DNA of 64,000 nt, from NCBI GenBank assembly GCA_028281445.1, contig JANQJW010000066.1:1-64000 (forward strand). Reading direction: 5' to 3'. Below the pieces are notes generated by a model. That model ran no database searches. It was not told where the DNA came from and was given only the letters and a program-made list of their open reading frames with translations. Shown piece by piece: positions 51,907 to 61,636 of the stretch. Position numbers and translations under genes: made by a program. The stretch's first letter is position 1. Each line of letters opens with the position of its first letter. Source of the DNA: Planctomycetota bacterium (lineage in GTDB: Bacteria > Planctomycetota > PLA2 > JAEUHO01).

Positions 51907-54726
51907 TCAGCGTGTCTGGGTGCGGCGCCTCGGCGGCATGGCGGGGGGCGGAAGCCGGTCCGTCGACGACGCGGCCTTCTGCACCGGCGGCGGCTCCGGC
52001 AGCGCCGGGTGGCGTCCCGGGAGTGGCATCGGTGCGTACCCCTGCGACAACTGCGAAAGCGCGGGGAGCACTACCGGCTCCTCCGGGTTCATGTCGATGT
52101 TGCCGGGAACCGGTCCGGTCGGCTTCGTCGACGGCACGCCCGGCGGAATCGGGACGTTCGTGACCTTGATGACCGGCGGCCTGCCGTCGGGCTGGGGATA
52201 GACGGTCACGAGGTGGAAGCCGTGGCTCTCGCTTCCGTTGTCGCCGATGTCGTCGACACGGATGACGCGCGCGTTGCGGCCCTCGGGGACCGTCATCTCG
52301 CGGCCCCACGCGAAGGGTTCCTCGGTGCGCGTGCGGAAAAGGCCGCGGCTGGCTTCGTGACCGCGGTACGGACAGCCCGTCCATCGCTGGCACGGATCGC
52401 GGCGGAAGACGTGGTTGCCCTGATCGGCCTGCGCCCACATGCCTTCGGCGACCTCGTCGTTGTGCGCGAAGAAGACGTGGCTGATGCCGCCTTCCGGAGC
52501 TGCCGGCCCGCTGAGGTTGGTGTTCACCGTCTCGATCAACGCGCGCGCATGGTGGCAGTGCCGGTCCGCGTCCCACGCGGGGCCCATCCACTCCTGGTTG
52601 AAGCGATCTCCCGTTGTCAGCAGCCGCCGCACGTTCGTGCCGATCGGCGTGACTACCGGCACGAAGAGCGGGTTGAGGCTCGAGTAGTCCAGGCCCAGCC
52701 AGCCGAACGTGAGCGTGTTGACCGGGGCGTCCGAGCCGTCGTACTGCCCGGCGCCGATCTCCTTGCCGCTTCCCTTCGGATCCGGCACGGCGGCGCGCGG
52801 GTCGTGGTGCATGAACACGAACTGGTGCCCGCGCCAGTTCCCAACGGGGTCCGCAAGCAGCTTGCGGCGCTGGTAGCGCGTCATCACGTCGAACCAGACC
52901 GCATCGCCCGGCCCCACGCCGCCGCCCCAGTTGTTGGCGAGCGGGCCGACCTGATCGCGGTAGAGCTGCGGCGTGTTGTAGGAGTTGAAGGCGAGGAACG
53001 AGCAGCCGCGGTAGGTGAAGCCAGTGTTGAGCGGGCCGAACTCGTACTGCCAGCGGATGAGGCCGTCGAAGTAGGGGTGTCGGTTGAGGCGCCCGATCTT
53101 CACGAGCACGGGCATCTGCTGGCCGAGCTGTTGAAGGCCGTGGCCGACGGGATGCGTCAGGTAGCGGATCGGCGCCGGCGGCCACTTCAGAACCTGGCCG
53201 ACCCAGTCGAAGGCCGTGTTGACGACACCGCCGTAGCTCGCAAAGCCGTCGTGGTTGCCGGGCACCGCAACGAAGGGAATCTTGATCTCCTCGAGCTCAT
53301 TGCGAACGAGCGGCATCTCTACGTCGTACGGCGAGAGCGGTGGATGCAGGCCAAGCCCCGCGACGATCGCGGTGTGCGGTTCGGAGCTCAGGCCCTCCCC
53401 GTCGGCGAGGTCTCCGGCGATGATGATGAACTTGAGCAGCTTCATCCGCTCGATCACGTCCGCGTCCATGTGCTTCGCGGTTTCCGGATCGATGCCGTAG
53501 CCCCAGCCGTCGACCATGCGCAGGAAGCGGTGTGCGTGCTCGGGGTTCGTGTGCAATTGCAGGTCGCCGCCCGCCACGAAGCTGAACGGCTCGTTGGACT
53601 TCCCTGGTTCGTCGAGGAAGACCTGCGCCGGCTGGTGGCTGCGCAAGACGAAACAACTGAGTTGCCGGATCACGTTGGAAGGCGGCCCGGCGTTCGCGTT
53701 CTTCGGGTCCGGCAGACTCCAGGCCCAGTGCTGAAGCGCCGAGCGAACCGGATCGAGCTGCCGGTCGAAGCGGGTCGGGACCCAGTCCTCGATGGCCTTC
53801 ACGACGGCCAGGAGATCGTGCTCGAGGTTCGCGGCACCGCCCGCCGCGTTTGCTCCGGGGAAGCGCTTGACGAGGTCGAACGCCAGGTACCAGTCGCCCT
53901 CGGCCAACGCCGCGCCGAACTGCTTGCCCCACGCACAGCGTAGGCCCTTCGCCATGATCCGCGGGAAGAGCTGGATGCTGTAGAAGCCGGGCTCCAAGCC
54001 TTTGCCGCCACCGGGACCCGCGACGGGAACCGCGCCGACGAAGCCCTCATGTGACTGGTCGATGTCAGGCAGCGTGAAGTCGCTGCCGTCACTCAGCTTC
54101 ACGGTCAGGGGATCGAGTTCGTGCAGGAACTGGTCCGCGCAGACGGGGTTGCGCTGGGTGATGTCCATCTCCCCGGCACGGATCCACCAGCCGCGCAGGT
54201 AGGCAAGCGGCGTGTTGTACATGTGCCGCCGCGGCGACTCGCCGAGCCACACGACGTCCGGCGAGAGGTCGAAGTACATCGCGTCCTTGTTCACGATGAC
54301 CGGGACGACCCACATCATTTGGGGGCCGTCCTTCGTGCGTAGCAGCTTGGGCTCGATGATCGCCGGGGCCGTAAGGCGCGGGTGGATGATCAGTGGTGGG
54401 TACGGCGGTGTGTCGAGCTGCGGCGGATCGAGGTAGTCGAGCGTCTCGTTGGCGATCGAGAGGTGGGCAGCGACGAGTGCCTGGTAGGCCTCGTGGTGCA
54501 GCGACTCCACCTGCCCTTCGGTGCTGGGCGCCCGCTTGTCGATGGCCACCTGGATGAGGTCGATCTCATCCATGATGCGGTCGGACACTCGCGTGATGCC
54601 CGACGGGCCGACGTCCTGTCCGTAGAGCGGGAACCCCAGCACACCGCGGCGGCACGGGCTGCACGCCACCAGAAGCAAGACGAGTGCAGCCGCAGCGCTC
54701 GTCCGAATCGCGCGATGTCCGAACAC
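51907..54726 (-). CDS. Metallophosphoesterase lipoprotein (calcineurin-like)
   Basis: 939 residues from GTG 54726, which follows GGGAGGG and gives a lipoprotein signal (LVLLLVACS). The N-terminal 400 residues have no recognised family. The calcineurin-like domain (about 430-860) has IIAGDLADGEG, VPGNHDGFASYGG, FMHHDPRA and HVFFAHNDE, covering most metal-ligand motifs. The C-terminal 70 residues are proline-rich. It acts outside the cytoplasm on an unknown phosphoester. It is in an operon with cls, so a phospholipid head-group role is possible but not shown. Confidence 0.85.
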   Translation of the reverse strand: MFGHRAIRTSAAAALVLLLVACSPCRRGVLGFPLYGQDVGPSGITRVSDRIMDEIDLIQVAIDKRAPSTEGQVESLHHEAYQALVAAHLSIANETLDYLDPPQLDTPPYPPLIIHPRLTAPAIIEPKLLRTKDGPQMMWVVPVIVNKDAMYFDLSPDVVWLGESPRRHMYNTPLAYLRGWWIRAGEMDITQRNPVCADQFLHELDPLTVKLSDGSDFTLPDIDQSHEGFVGAVPVAGPGGGKGLEPGFYSIQLFPRIMAKGLRCAWGKQFGAALAEGDWYLAFDLVKRFPGANAAGGAANLEHDLLAVVKAIEDWVPTRFDRQLDPVRSALQHWAWSLPDPKNANAGPPSNVIRQLSCFVLRSHQPAQVFLDEPGKSNEPFSFVAGGDLQLHTNPEHAHRFLRMVDGWGYGIDPETAKHMDADVIERMKLLKFIIIAGDLADGEGLSSEPHTAIVAGLGLHPPLSPYDVEMPLVRNELEEIKIPFVAVPGNHDGFASYGGVVNTAFDWVGQVLKWPPAPIRYLTHPVGHGLQQLGQQMPVLVKIGRLNRHPYFDGLIRWQYEFGPLNTGFTYRGCSFLAFNSYNTPQLYRDQVGPLANNWGGGVGPGDAVWFDVMTRYQRRKLLADPVGNWRGHQFVFMHHDPRAAVPDPKGSGKEIGAGQYDGSDAPVNTLTFGWLGLDYSSLNPLFVPVVTPIGTNVRRLLTTGDRFNQEWMGPAWDADRHCHHARALIETVNTNLSGPAAPEGGISHVFFAHNDEVAEGMWAQADQGNHVFRRDPCQRWTGCPYRGHEASRGLFRTRTEEPFAWGREMTVPEGRNARVIRVDDIGDNGSESHGFHLVTVYPQPDGRPPVIKVTNVPIPPGVPSTKPTGPVPGNIDMNPEEPVVLPALSQLSQGYAPMPLPGRHPALPEPPPVQKAASSTDRLPPPAMPPRRRTQTR

Positions 54727-54763
54727 GGGCCCTCCCTCCCGGCGCCGTAGTAGCGTACGAGAG

Positions 54764-57082
54764 TCAGCGTCCGCGCGCCCTCTCGATCTGGCGACGGAGT
54801 GTCGTCGCCGCCCGCATGCCCTGGGGGCCGAGGGCATCCAGCTTCTTGGCGAGAGCCTCGGCACGGTCGAACCCGCCACGCTCGATGCTCGCACCGGCCA
54901 GGGCGTTGATGATGTCGGGGTCCTCGGGATCGAGCTCGTGTGCCTTCGTCAGCGCTTCGTCCGCTTCCGCGACTTGCCCGAGGCGCTTGAGCGCCTGCCC
55001 GTAGTTGTAGCGCACCCGCGCCCTCCGCGGCATCAGCCCCGATGCGCGGGCCAGGGCCTGCGCCGCGCCCTTGTCGTTGCGGACTTCTGCGCGCAGCAGT
55101 CCCAGGGAGTACCACCCTTCGCCGTTCCCCGGGTCCCGCTCGACGACTTCCTCCAGGAGGCACTCGGCATCCTTGTTGCGCCCCATGCGGTTGTAGAGCA
55201 TGGCGAGGTTGAAGCGCGCCGGCTGGAAATGGGGATCGAGCGTCAGCGCGCGCTTGTAGGCCGCCGCGGCCTTCTTGACCTCGCCCGCGGCCTCCGCCAG
55301 CGTGGCCAGGTTGAGCTGGGAATCGGGACGATCCTCGTAGGCTCGTTGGCGTGCCATGTACTCCTTCAGCGCGCGGCGAAAGGCGGGCTCGCGTTGCGAG
55401 TACTGGGGCCCGAGGGGAATGCCCGCGATCGCCCGGGCCACGGCCATGCGTACGGCGAGACGGGGATCTTCGAGCGCCGTGGCGAGCAGCTTGCCTTTCT
55501 GGGCGAGCAGCGGCTTGGGTGCCGTCGTCGGGATCATCGAATCGACGGCGCGCACGGCCTCGAGGCGGACGAGGTCGTCGTCATCCGCGATGAGCGGGCT
55601 CACGAGGCTGAGCGTGTCGGCGTTCCGGAACTCGCCCAGGTAACGAACGGCCGTCGCGCGGATGATGGCGGGTTGCTTGTCGTCGAGCGCGAGCTTGACG
55701 AGGCCGCCAAACGCAGCCGGGTCGCCGGCGCGGGCGGCGGCGAAGACCTGGCCGTAGTGGGTCAGATTCACGCGCTTGGGCACGTGCATCGGGTGGCGCT
55801 TGACGATCTCGTCGAGTGCCCAGCGCGCGCCCTTGTCGGCGTGGCAGTTGTCGCACGCGTTCGGCGTGCCCATCTTGATGGTCAGGTCGGGACGCGGCAC
55901 GCGGAAGCTGTGATCGCGCCGCGGGTCGTTGCCCATGTAGACCTTGGCCGGCATGTGGCAGTCCACGCAGAACGACCCCGGCGTGCCCGGCTTGTGGAAG
56001 TGGTGATCCGGGTGGTCGTAGACCTTCTTTTCGACCGGGTACTTCTCCGGCGGATTGGGCTGGTGGCAGTGTGTGCAGGTGGCGTTGCCGGGATGCTTGA
56101 GTCGCGCTGTGTGTGGATCGTGGCAATCCGTGCAGCGCACGCCGGCGGCGTGCTTTTTCGTCTGTGTGAAGGAGCCGTAGACGTAGACCTCGTCGAGAAT
56201 CTGCCCATCCGCGTGGTAGAGCCCTTCGAGAAGCAGATTCGGGACGTAGTTGTCGAGCAGCGGCTTGCCGTACTCGTAGGGATCCGTGAGCGCCACGCGT
56301 CGCGAGTGGCAGCGTGCGCAGTGATCGATCTCGATCTGCGGCCCCTGGCCTTTGAAGTTCACGACGAGGCCCTTGGTCGGGTCGTCAGTCTGGTTGCGCG
56401 CCCACGCGACGTGCCCGGAGCCCGGCCCGTGGCAGGCCTGACAGCCGACATCGATGTGCGACCACGTCGTCTTGTAGCCGTTCGTCGCTGCGTCGTACCC
56501 GCGGTCGAGGTTCGTCGAATGGCACTCGGCGCACATGAAGTTCCAGTTGAACTGCATGCTCGTCCAGTGGAGCCGGCTGTCGTGGCCGATCTTGTCCGGT
56601 TGGATGTGGAACCAGCGCTTCTTCTCCGTGTCCCACGAGACTTGCAGGCACTGGATGCGCCCGTCGCCGACGTCGATCAGGTACTGCTGCAGGGGCTCCC
56701 AGCCGAACGTGTAGAGCACCTCGTAGTCGTGCATCGCGCCGTCGGCGCCCTGGGTGTTGACGAAGAAGCGGCCGTCGCGCTTCGTGAACCGTGTCGTCAC
56801 GCCGTGGTTCTCGAACGACGCGTCATCGAAATCGCCGCGCACCGTCTCCGCTGTGGCCACCTCCATGGCCCGGTCGTGGTGCGATCCCAGCCAGTCGCGG
56901 TGCTGGTCGGCGTGGCACTCGACGCAGGTCGCCCGCTCGACGAAGGTCGGAGCGCTCGGCGCCTGCTCTTCGCTTGGTCTCAGCACGAACCAAGCACCCA
57001 GGGCGACCGTGGCCGCGACCGCCAACAGCACCCACCGCGCCAGTCCGCGAGTCGGTACCGCACTGGAAGCTGCTTCAACCAC
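54764..57082 (-). CDS. Octahaem c-type cytochrome with HEAT and TPR repeats
   Basis: 772 residues from GTG 57082 (AGGAG upstream). One N-terminal membrane helix (17-35). Eight CxxCH motifs: CVECH (53-57), CAECH, CQACH, CARCH, CTDCH, CTHCH, CVDCH and CDNCH, all before about residue 420. HEAT-like repeats (about 460-560) and TPRs (590-760) follow. The haem part is cytochrome c554-like (CVECHADQHRDWLGSHHD, HSTNLDRGYDAATNGYKTTW). It would be periplasmic and anchored. Electron donor and acceptor are unknown. It shares the cytochrome-TPR plan with 9023-11818. Confidence 0.9.
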   Translation of the reverse strand: MVEAASSAVPTRGLARWVLLAVAATVALGAWFVLRPSEEQAPSAPTFVERATCVECHADQHRDWLGSHHDRAMEVATAETVRGDFDDASFENHGVTTRFTKRDGRFFVNTQGADGAMHDYEVLYTFGWEPLQQYLIDVGDGRIQCLQVSWDTEKKRWFHIQPDKIGHDSRLHWTSMQFNWNFMCAECHSTNLDRGYDAATNGYKTTWSHIDVGCQACHGPGSGHVAWARNQTDDPTKGLVVNFKGQGPQIEIDHCARCHSRRVALTDPYEYGKPLLDNYVPNLLLEGLYHADGQILDEVYVYGSFTQTKKHAAGVRCTDCHDPHTARLKHPGNATCTHCHQPNPPEKYPVEKKVYDHPDHHFHKPGTPGSFCVDCHMPAKVYMGNDPRRDHSFRVPRPDLTIKMGTPNACDNCHADKGARWALDEIVKRHPMHVPKRVNLTHYGQVFAAARAGDPAAFGGLVKLALDDKQPAIIRATAVRYLGEFRNADTLSLVSPLIADDDDLVRLEAVRAVDSMIPTTAPKPLLAQKGKLLATALEDPRLAVRMAVARAIAGIPLGPQYSQREPAFRRALKEYMARQRAYEDRPDSQLNLATLAEAAGEVKKAAAAYKRALTLDPHFQPARFNLAMLYNRMGRNKDAECLLEEVVERDPGNGEGWYSLGLLRAEVRNDKGAAQALARASGLMPRRARVRYNYGQALKRLGQVAEADEALTKAHELDPEDPDIINALAGASIERGGFDRAEALAKKLDALGPQGMRAATTLRRQIERARGR

Positions 57083-57169
57083 CGGTTCTCCTCGTGCGCG
57101 CGCGGCAGAGGCTAACGGGAAATCGGCTTTACGTGAGGAACACGCCTGTCGGGTAGGCTGCGCCGCGGC

Positions 57170-59368
57170 ATGGCCAGGGACACCGAGGCAGACAAGCCCG
57201 ACAAGCCGGCGCCCAAGAGGAAGGGGCTGGCTCTTTCGACCAAGATCCTCCTTGGACTCATCTTGGGAACAGCCGCCGGGCTGTTCTTCGGGGAGTACGT
57301 CGCCTGGTTGAAGCCGCTGGGAACGGCCTTCGTAGGTCTGCTGCAGATGACCGTGCTGCCCTACCTGATGGTGGCGCTGATCGCCAACTTGGGCCGCCTC
57401 GACTTCGAATCAAGCAAGCGGCTGCTTCTCAAGGGCTGCGTGGTGCTGCTCGTCCTGTGGGGGCTGGCCTGCCTGGCGGTCGTCGTGACGCCCTTCGCGA
57501 TGCCCGCCGTGGAGAGCGGCTCTTTCTTCAGCACCGCGGATCTCACGGAGCAGAAGCCCTTCGACCTCCTTGGGCTCTTCGTTCCCTTCAACATCTTCGA
57601 GTCGCTGAGCTCGAATCTCGTGCCCGGCGTCGTGGTCTTCTGCATCTTCCTCGGGCTCGCGCTCATGACGATGGAGAAGAAGCAGAGCTTCATCGATCTC
57701 CTCGATGTCGTCGGTGCTGCGCTGCTGCGCGTGAACGGCATGGTCGTGAAGCTCATGCCCGTCGGGACCTTCGCGATCGCGGGCGGCGCAGCCGGGACCA
57801 TGTCGCTCGAGGAGTTCGCCAAGCTCGAGGGCTACATCCTGGTTACTGTCGCTGCCGTCGCCATCCTGACGTTCTTCGTCGTGCCGATGCTGATCGCAGC
57901 CGTCACGCCGTTCGGCTACCGGCGCATCATGAAGATGTGCGGCGCCTCCCTTGTCACCGCATTCGCCACGAGCAAGGTGATCGTCGTCTTCCCTCTCCTG
58001 ATCGAAGAAACCAACAAGCTCTTCAAGGAGATCGGCGCGCCCGCGGAGGAGACGACGCCTCGCATCGACGTCCTCTATCCTTTGGCGTATCCCTTCCCGC
58101 ATCTCGGCAAGCTCATGGGACTGCTCTTCATTCCCTTCGCCGGGTGGTTCGCGGGTTCGCCCCTCGAGGCGGGACAGATGCCACTCCTTCTGGGCGGCGG
58201 CGTCTTGAGCTATTTCGGCGGGCCGATCCTGGCGACCCCGTTCCTGCTCGACGAGATGCACCTGCCCTCGGACCTGATGCAGCTCTTCCTGGCAAGCGGC
58301 GTTCTCACAGCGCGCCTTGGTGATCTCCTCGGCGTGATGCACTTCGTCGCCATCGCCGTCATCACGACGTGCGCCGTCACCGGGCTCCTTCGCTTCAACA
58401 AGACCACCATGCTGAAGCTGCTGATCGGCACCGCCGGCTTGATGTTGCTGGCGGTGGTTCTCATCCGGGCGCGGCTCGGCGCCGTTGCCGCGACGGCGGA
58501 GGACATGTCTCAGATCCTGGCGGACATGCAGAGCATGAACACCGAGGCGGAGCGGGAGGTCCTGAAGGCCGCCGGCCCGAACCCTGTGCCGCTCGACGGC
58601 CGAAGGGTGGGCCAACGCATTCGCGCGACCTCGACCCTGCGCGTGGGCTACAACGCCGACCGCCTGCCGTTCTGCTACTTCAACACGGAGGGAGAGCTGG
58701 TCGGCTTCGACGTCGAGCTGATCGATCATCTAGCCGCGGACTTCGAGTTGAGAGTGGTGTTCGTGCCGTACGAGTTCGACACCCTGGAGAAGCAGCTCGA
58801 CGAGGATCACTTCGACCTCGCCATCGGCGGGTTCGTCGCCAACTCGCAGCGTGTGGAGACGATGCGCATGTCCGCTCCGTATCTCGACGCGCACATCGGC
58901 ATCGTCGTCCGCGATCACATGCGCCAGGAGTACGGCACCCTGCGCGAGTTCCAGGAGATGGATGATCTGAAGGTCGCTTACGTCGATCCGACCTACGAAC
59001 GCGGTCTGCGCAGGGTCGTTCCTAATGCGACGATCGTGCGGATCGCGTCACCGAAGGTCTTCTTCGAGAAGCGGGATCTGTCCATCGACGCGTTCGCGGA
59101 GACGGCCGAAGTGGGCTTTGCCTGGACGATCTTGCACCCGGAGTTTCACGTCGCGTTTCCCCTCGGGCGTAGGGTGGCGCGCCCACTCGTCTTCCCGATC
59201 CGGGACGACTGTGACGCGTTCAAAGAGTCAATCGACGCGTGGATCGACATTGCCAAACTCGATCTGACCATCCAAGAGCTCTACGACTACTGGATCCTCG
59301 GCAAGTCGGCGCGCAAGAAGGGGCCGCGCTGGAGCATCATCCGGGACGTGCTGGGCTGGGTCGACTAG
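57170..59368 (+). CDS. Dicarboxylate/amino acid:cation symporter fused to a solute-binding domain
   Basis: 732 residues. Residues 15-440 are a DAACS (SDF/GltP-type) symporter: the N-terminal TMs, LSSNLVPGVVVFCIFLGLAL, the serine-rich-loop equivalents and SKVIVVFPLLIEETNKL, although the usual NMDGT segment is not evident. A linker with one helix (about 430-455) leads to a periplasmic SBP_bac_3-like domain (about 490-715): LRVGYNADRLPFCYFN, GFDVELIDHLA and FDLAIGGFVANSQR. The fused domain could feed substrate to the symporter. Divergent from the octahaem gene and convergent with the AraC gene. Confidence 0.87.
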   Translation: MARDTEADKPDKPAPKRKGLALSTKILLGLILGTAAGLFFGEYVAWLKPLGTAFVGLLQMTVLPYLMVALIANLGRLDFESSKRLLLKGCVVLLVLWGLACLAVVVTPFAMPAVESGSFFSTADLTEQKPFDLLGLFVPFNIFESLSSNLVPGVVVFCIFLGLALMTMEKKQSFIDLLDVVGAALLRVNGMVVKLMPVGTFAIAGGAAGTMSLEEFAKLEGYILVTVAAVAILTFFVVPMLIAAVTPFGYRRIMKMCGASLVTAFATSKVIVVFPLLIEETNKLFKEIGAPAEETTPRIDVLYPLAYPFPHLGKLMGLLFIPFAGWFAGSPLEAGQMPLLLGGGVLSYFGGPILATPFLLDEMHLPSDLMQLFLASGVLTARLGDLLGVMHFVAIAVITTCAVTGLLRFNKTTMLKLLIGTAGLMLLAVVLIRARLGAVAATAEDMSQILADMQSMNTEAEREVLKAAGPNPVPLDGRRVGQRIRATSTLRVGYNADRLPFCYFNTEGELVGFDVELIDHLAADFELRVVFVPYEFDTLEKQLDEDHFDLAIGGFVANSQRVETMRMSAPYLDAHIGIVVRDHMRQEYGTLREFQEMDDLKVAYVDPTYERGLRRVVPNATIVRIASPKVFFEKRDLSIDAFAETAEVGFAWTILHPEFHVAFPLGRRVARPLVFPIRDDCDAFKESIDAWIDIAKLDLTIQELYDYWILGKSARKKGPRWSIIRDVLGWVD

Positions 59369-59374
59369 GGCCTG

Positions 59375-60340
59375 CTACGCCCCGGCGGCTTCGCGGAGCG
59401 TGTGGGAGGGCAGCTCGCCGAACATCCGCCGGTACGCGTTGGCGAAGCGGCTGAGGTGCCAGAAGCCGCTGTCGATGGCGATCTGGGTCACGGAGGCCTC
59501 GCCCGCTCGCGCGGTCCGGAGCGCAGCCCGCGCAGCGTTGAGGCGCAGGGCGATCAGGTGCTTCTTGGGGCTGTGGCCGAAGCGCTCCATGAAGCCGGTG
59601 CGCAACGTACGCTCGCCGACGCCCGCGTGCTTGGCAAGCTCGCGAATGCTGAACGAACGCCTCAGGTTGTCGCGCGCGAACTCCTCCGCTCGCTTCGCGG
59701 CTTCAATCCTGCCACTGGTGGACGATTGAGAAGCACCCACCCGCGCGCGGCGGGTCCGATCGAAGACCTGCTTGATCTGGTCGAGCACCTGCAAGCGCAA
59801 TCGGGCGATGGCGAGCGGCGCGCGCTGCAGACGCGGATGCTCGCGAAAGGCGCGCACGGCTTCGCGGCAGAGGGTTCGCAACCGCGTGGCCTCCGGTGCC
59901 GGCAAGTGGACATGATCCTGCGTGAGCGCATCGGCAACGGCATCCGGTCCCATGTGGTGTTCGAGGACACCCGGATCCACGGAGAGGCTCGAAAGCGCCC
60001 CGCCGTACTGCGCATCGACCGCCTCGTGCGGGCCCTGGTAGATGACCGTGTCCCGGCTGATGCTGCGCCCGCGGAACGTGAGCTGCGTGTCGGGTGTGTT
60101 GGCGAGCGCGAGGTTGACTGTGCCCAGCGGGATGCTGCCCCGGATCACGACCGACCGCGGAATGCGTTCCGTGCCGACAGACAGTCCGTCGAGCTGCAGA
60201 TGCCGCAACATCGTGGGATTGGCACCCGCCTCGACCTGCGTGAAGTCCAGGTCCCAGCCTGCGCGGCTGTCCGCCAGGACGTCGAAGGGCACATCCGACA
60301 CCGCGATCAGCTCGGCTAATTTCAGCCGGCGTTCCACCAT
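59375..60340 (-). CDS. AraC-family transcription regulator
   Basis: 321 residues, RBS GGGAG. The N-terminal 200 residues have a beta-rich ligand-binding-like part (LDGLSVGTERIPRSVVIRGS). The C-terminal 100 residues hold two helix-turn-helices: FSIRELAKHAGVGERTLRTG and ASVTQIAIDSGFWHLSRFAN, the AraC/XylS pattern. Target genes may be the convergent symporter or the DUF2950 pair; no site is visible. Confidence 0.92.
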   Translation of the reverse strand: MVERRLKLAELIAVSDVPFDVLADSRAGWDLDFTQVEAGANPTMLRHLQLDGLSVGTERIPRSVVIRGSIPLGTVNLALANTPDTQLTFRGRSISRDTVIYQGPHEAVDAQYGGALSSLSVDPGVLEHHMGPDAVADALTQDHVHLPAPEATRLRTLCREAVRAFREHPRLQRAPLAIARLRLQVLDQIKQVFDRTRRARVGASQSSTSGRIEAAKRAEEFARDNLRRSFSIRELAKHAGVGERTLRTGFMERFGHSPKKHLIALRLNAARAALRTARAGEASVTQIAIDSGFWHLSRFANAYRRMFGELPSHTLREAAGA

Positions 60341-60708
60341 TCGCTCCCGTATTGCCGAATCCGGCTAGCGCAACGCTCCCATTACAGCAGAATTCATCCC
60401 GTCGGTGGTCCTGGAGCGAGGAAAGCGCAAGGAACTGCGGTTGGGTGCCCGGTCAAGTGGCGCGAGCCGCTCACCTCGCGGCGGTTCCAACCCTGTGGCG
60501 CCTCTGCTCCGGGTACCCCCGGCTCCTCCCTCTGCCCCGCCGCCCGGTGCGCAAGACCCCGCATGACTTCGGGACTGCCGCCCAGTTCCCCTTCCGCACC
60601 CGGCGGGGCACTTTCTGCAGCCGACTGACAGTAGTGCCAGCCATGAGGCCGGGTCCGTTCCGGCTATAGTCCGTCCCCGCCCGAAACGGGCGCAAGGGAG
60701 GAGGCCTC
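60341..60708. other. Intergenic region between the AraC gene and the DUF2950 gene
   Basis: 368 bases with no recognisable gene. A possible -10 box TATAGT (60665-60670) lacks a good -35 box. Just after it a 6-bp hairpin (CGCCCG AAA CGGGCG, 60678-60692) would sit at the 5' end of the DUF2950 mRNA, followed by the strong RBS GGGAGGAGG. Confidence 0.6.
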
Positions 60709-61635
60709 ATGACATCGAGAGGCGCTTGGATCGCGGCGGCGTTGGCCGTCGCCGCCCTGTCCATCAGCTCTGTGTTCGCCGACGACGAGAACGCCGGCCC
60801 GCAGACGTTCGAGACACCTGAGGCCGCGGCCAAGGCCGTGGTCGAGGCCACCAGGACGAACGACGACAAGGCTCTACAAGGCCTCGTCGGCCCCGACGAG
60901 CGAACCCTCATCCAGAACGGCGGCGACCCCTTCGTAGCGGCCGACCGCAAGGCGTTCGCGGAGCGCGCAGCCGAGCGGATGAAGCTCCGTGACAACGAGG
61001 ACGGCTCGAAGACGATGGTCGTCGGTCACAACCGCTGGCCGCTGCCGGTTCCGATCGTGAAGGGTGAAAAGGGCTGGCACTTCGACGCCAAGGCCGGTCG
61101 CGACGAGATGCTCAACCGTCGTATCGGCGACAACGAGCTCACCGCGATTGCCCTGTGCCGCATGTATGCGCGCGCGCAGTACCAGTACGCCTCGGAAGAT
61201 CGCGACGAGGACGGCGTGCGCGAGTATGCCCAGCGCATCAAGAGCAGCGAGGGCGCCAAGGACGGGCTCTACTGGGAGTCGGGCGAGGGCGAGGAGTTGA
61301 GCCCTTTCGGTCCGCTCGTGCAGTCGGCCAAGCCCTACCTCGCCGGCCGCAAGCCCGGCGACCCGTTCGGCGGCTACTACTGGCACGTGCTCACGGCCCA
61401 GGGCGACGACGCGCCCGGCGGCAAGCACTCCTACATCATCAACGGCAACATGATCGCCGGATTCGGCCTCATCGGCGTTCCGTCCAACTACGGCAACACG
61501 GGCATCATGACGTTCATGGTGAGCCACCACGGCGAGGTGCTGCAGAAGGACCTCGGCAAGGACTCGCTCACGCGCTGCCGCGCGCTGCACGGCTTTGATC
61601 CGGACTCGTCCTGGACCGTCGTGGAGGGCGAGTGA
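60709..61635 (+). CDS. DUF2950 secreted protein
   Basis: 308 residues with a signal peptide (WIAAALAVAALSISSVFA) and GGGAGGAGG upstream. The sequence matches DUF2950: TFETPEAAAKAVVEATRTND, KGWHFDAKAGRDEMLNRRIG, YCQ-like YARAQYQYASEDRDEDGV and GGYYWHVLTAQGDDAPGG. Function is unknown. It is usually encoded next to DUF3300 genes, as here, with a one-base gap. Confidence 0.92.
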   Translation: MTSRGAWIAAALAVAALSISSVFADDENAGPQTFETPEAAAKAVVEATRTNDDKALQGLVGPDERTLIQNGGDPFVAADRKAFAERAAERMKLRDNEDGSKTMVVGHNRWPLPVPIVKGEKGWHFDAKAGRDEMLNRRIGDNELTAIALCRMYARAQYQYASEDRDEDGVREYAQRIKSSEGAKDGLYWESGEGEELSPFGPLVQSAKPYLAGRKPGDPFGGYYWHVLTAQGDDAPGGKHSYIINGNMIAGFGLIGVPSNYGNTGIMTFMVSHHGEVLQKDLGKDSLTRCRALHGFDPDSSWTVVEGE

Positions 61636-61636
61636 C

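Noticed and set aside
51823..53943. Long open frame opposite the metallophosphoesterase (about 706 codons)
   Set aside because: Val/Arg/Ala-rich shadow frame; the other strand carries the phosphoesterase motifs.
54727..54894. N-terminal extension of the metallophosphoesterase
   Set aside because: A GTG with a strong RBS at 54726 gives a proper lipoprotein signal; the extension is Arg/Ser-rich and overlaps the neighbouring gene end.
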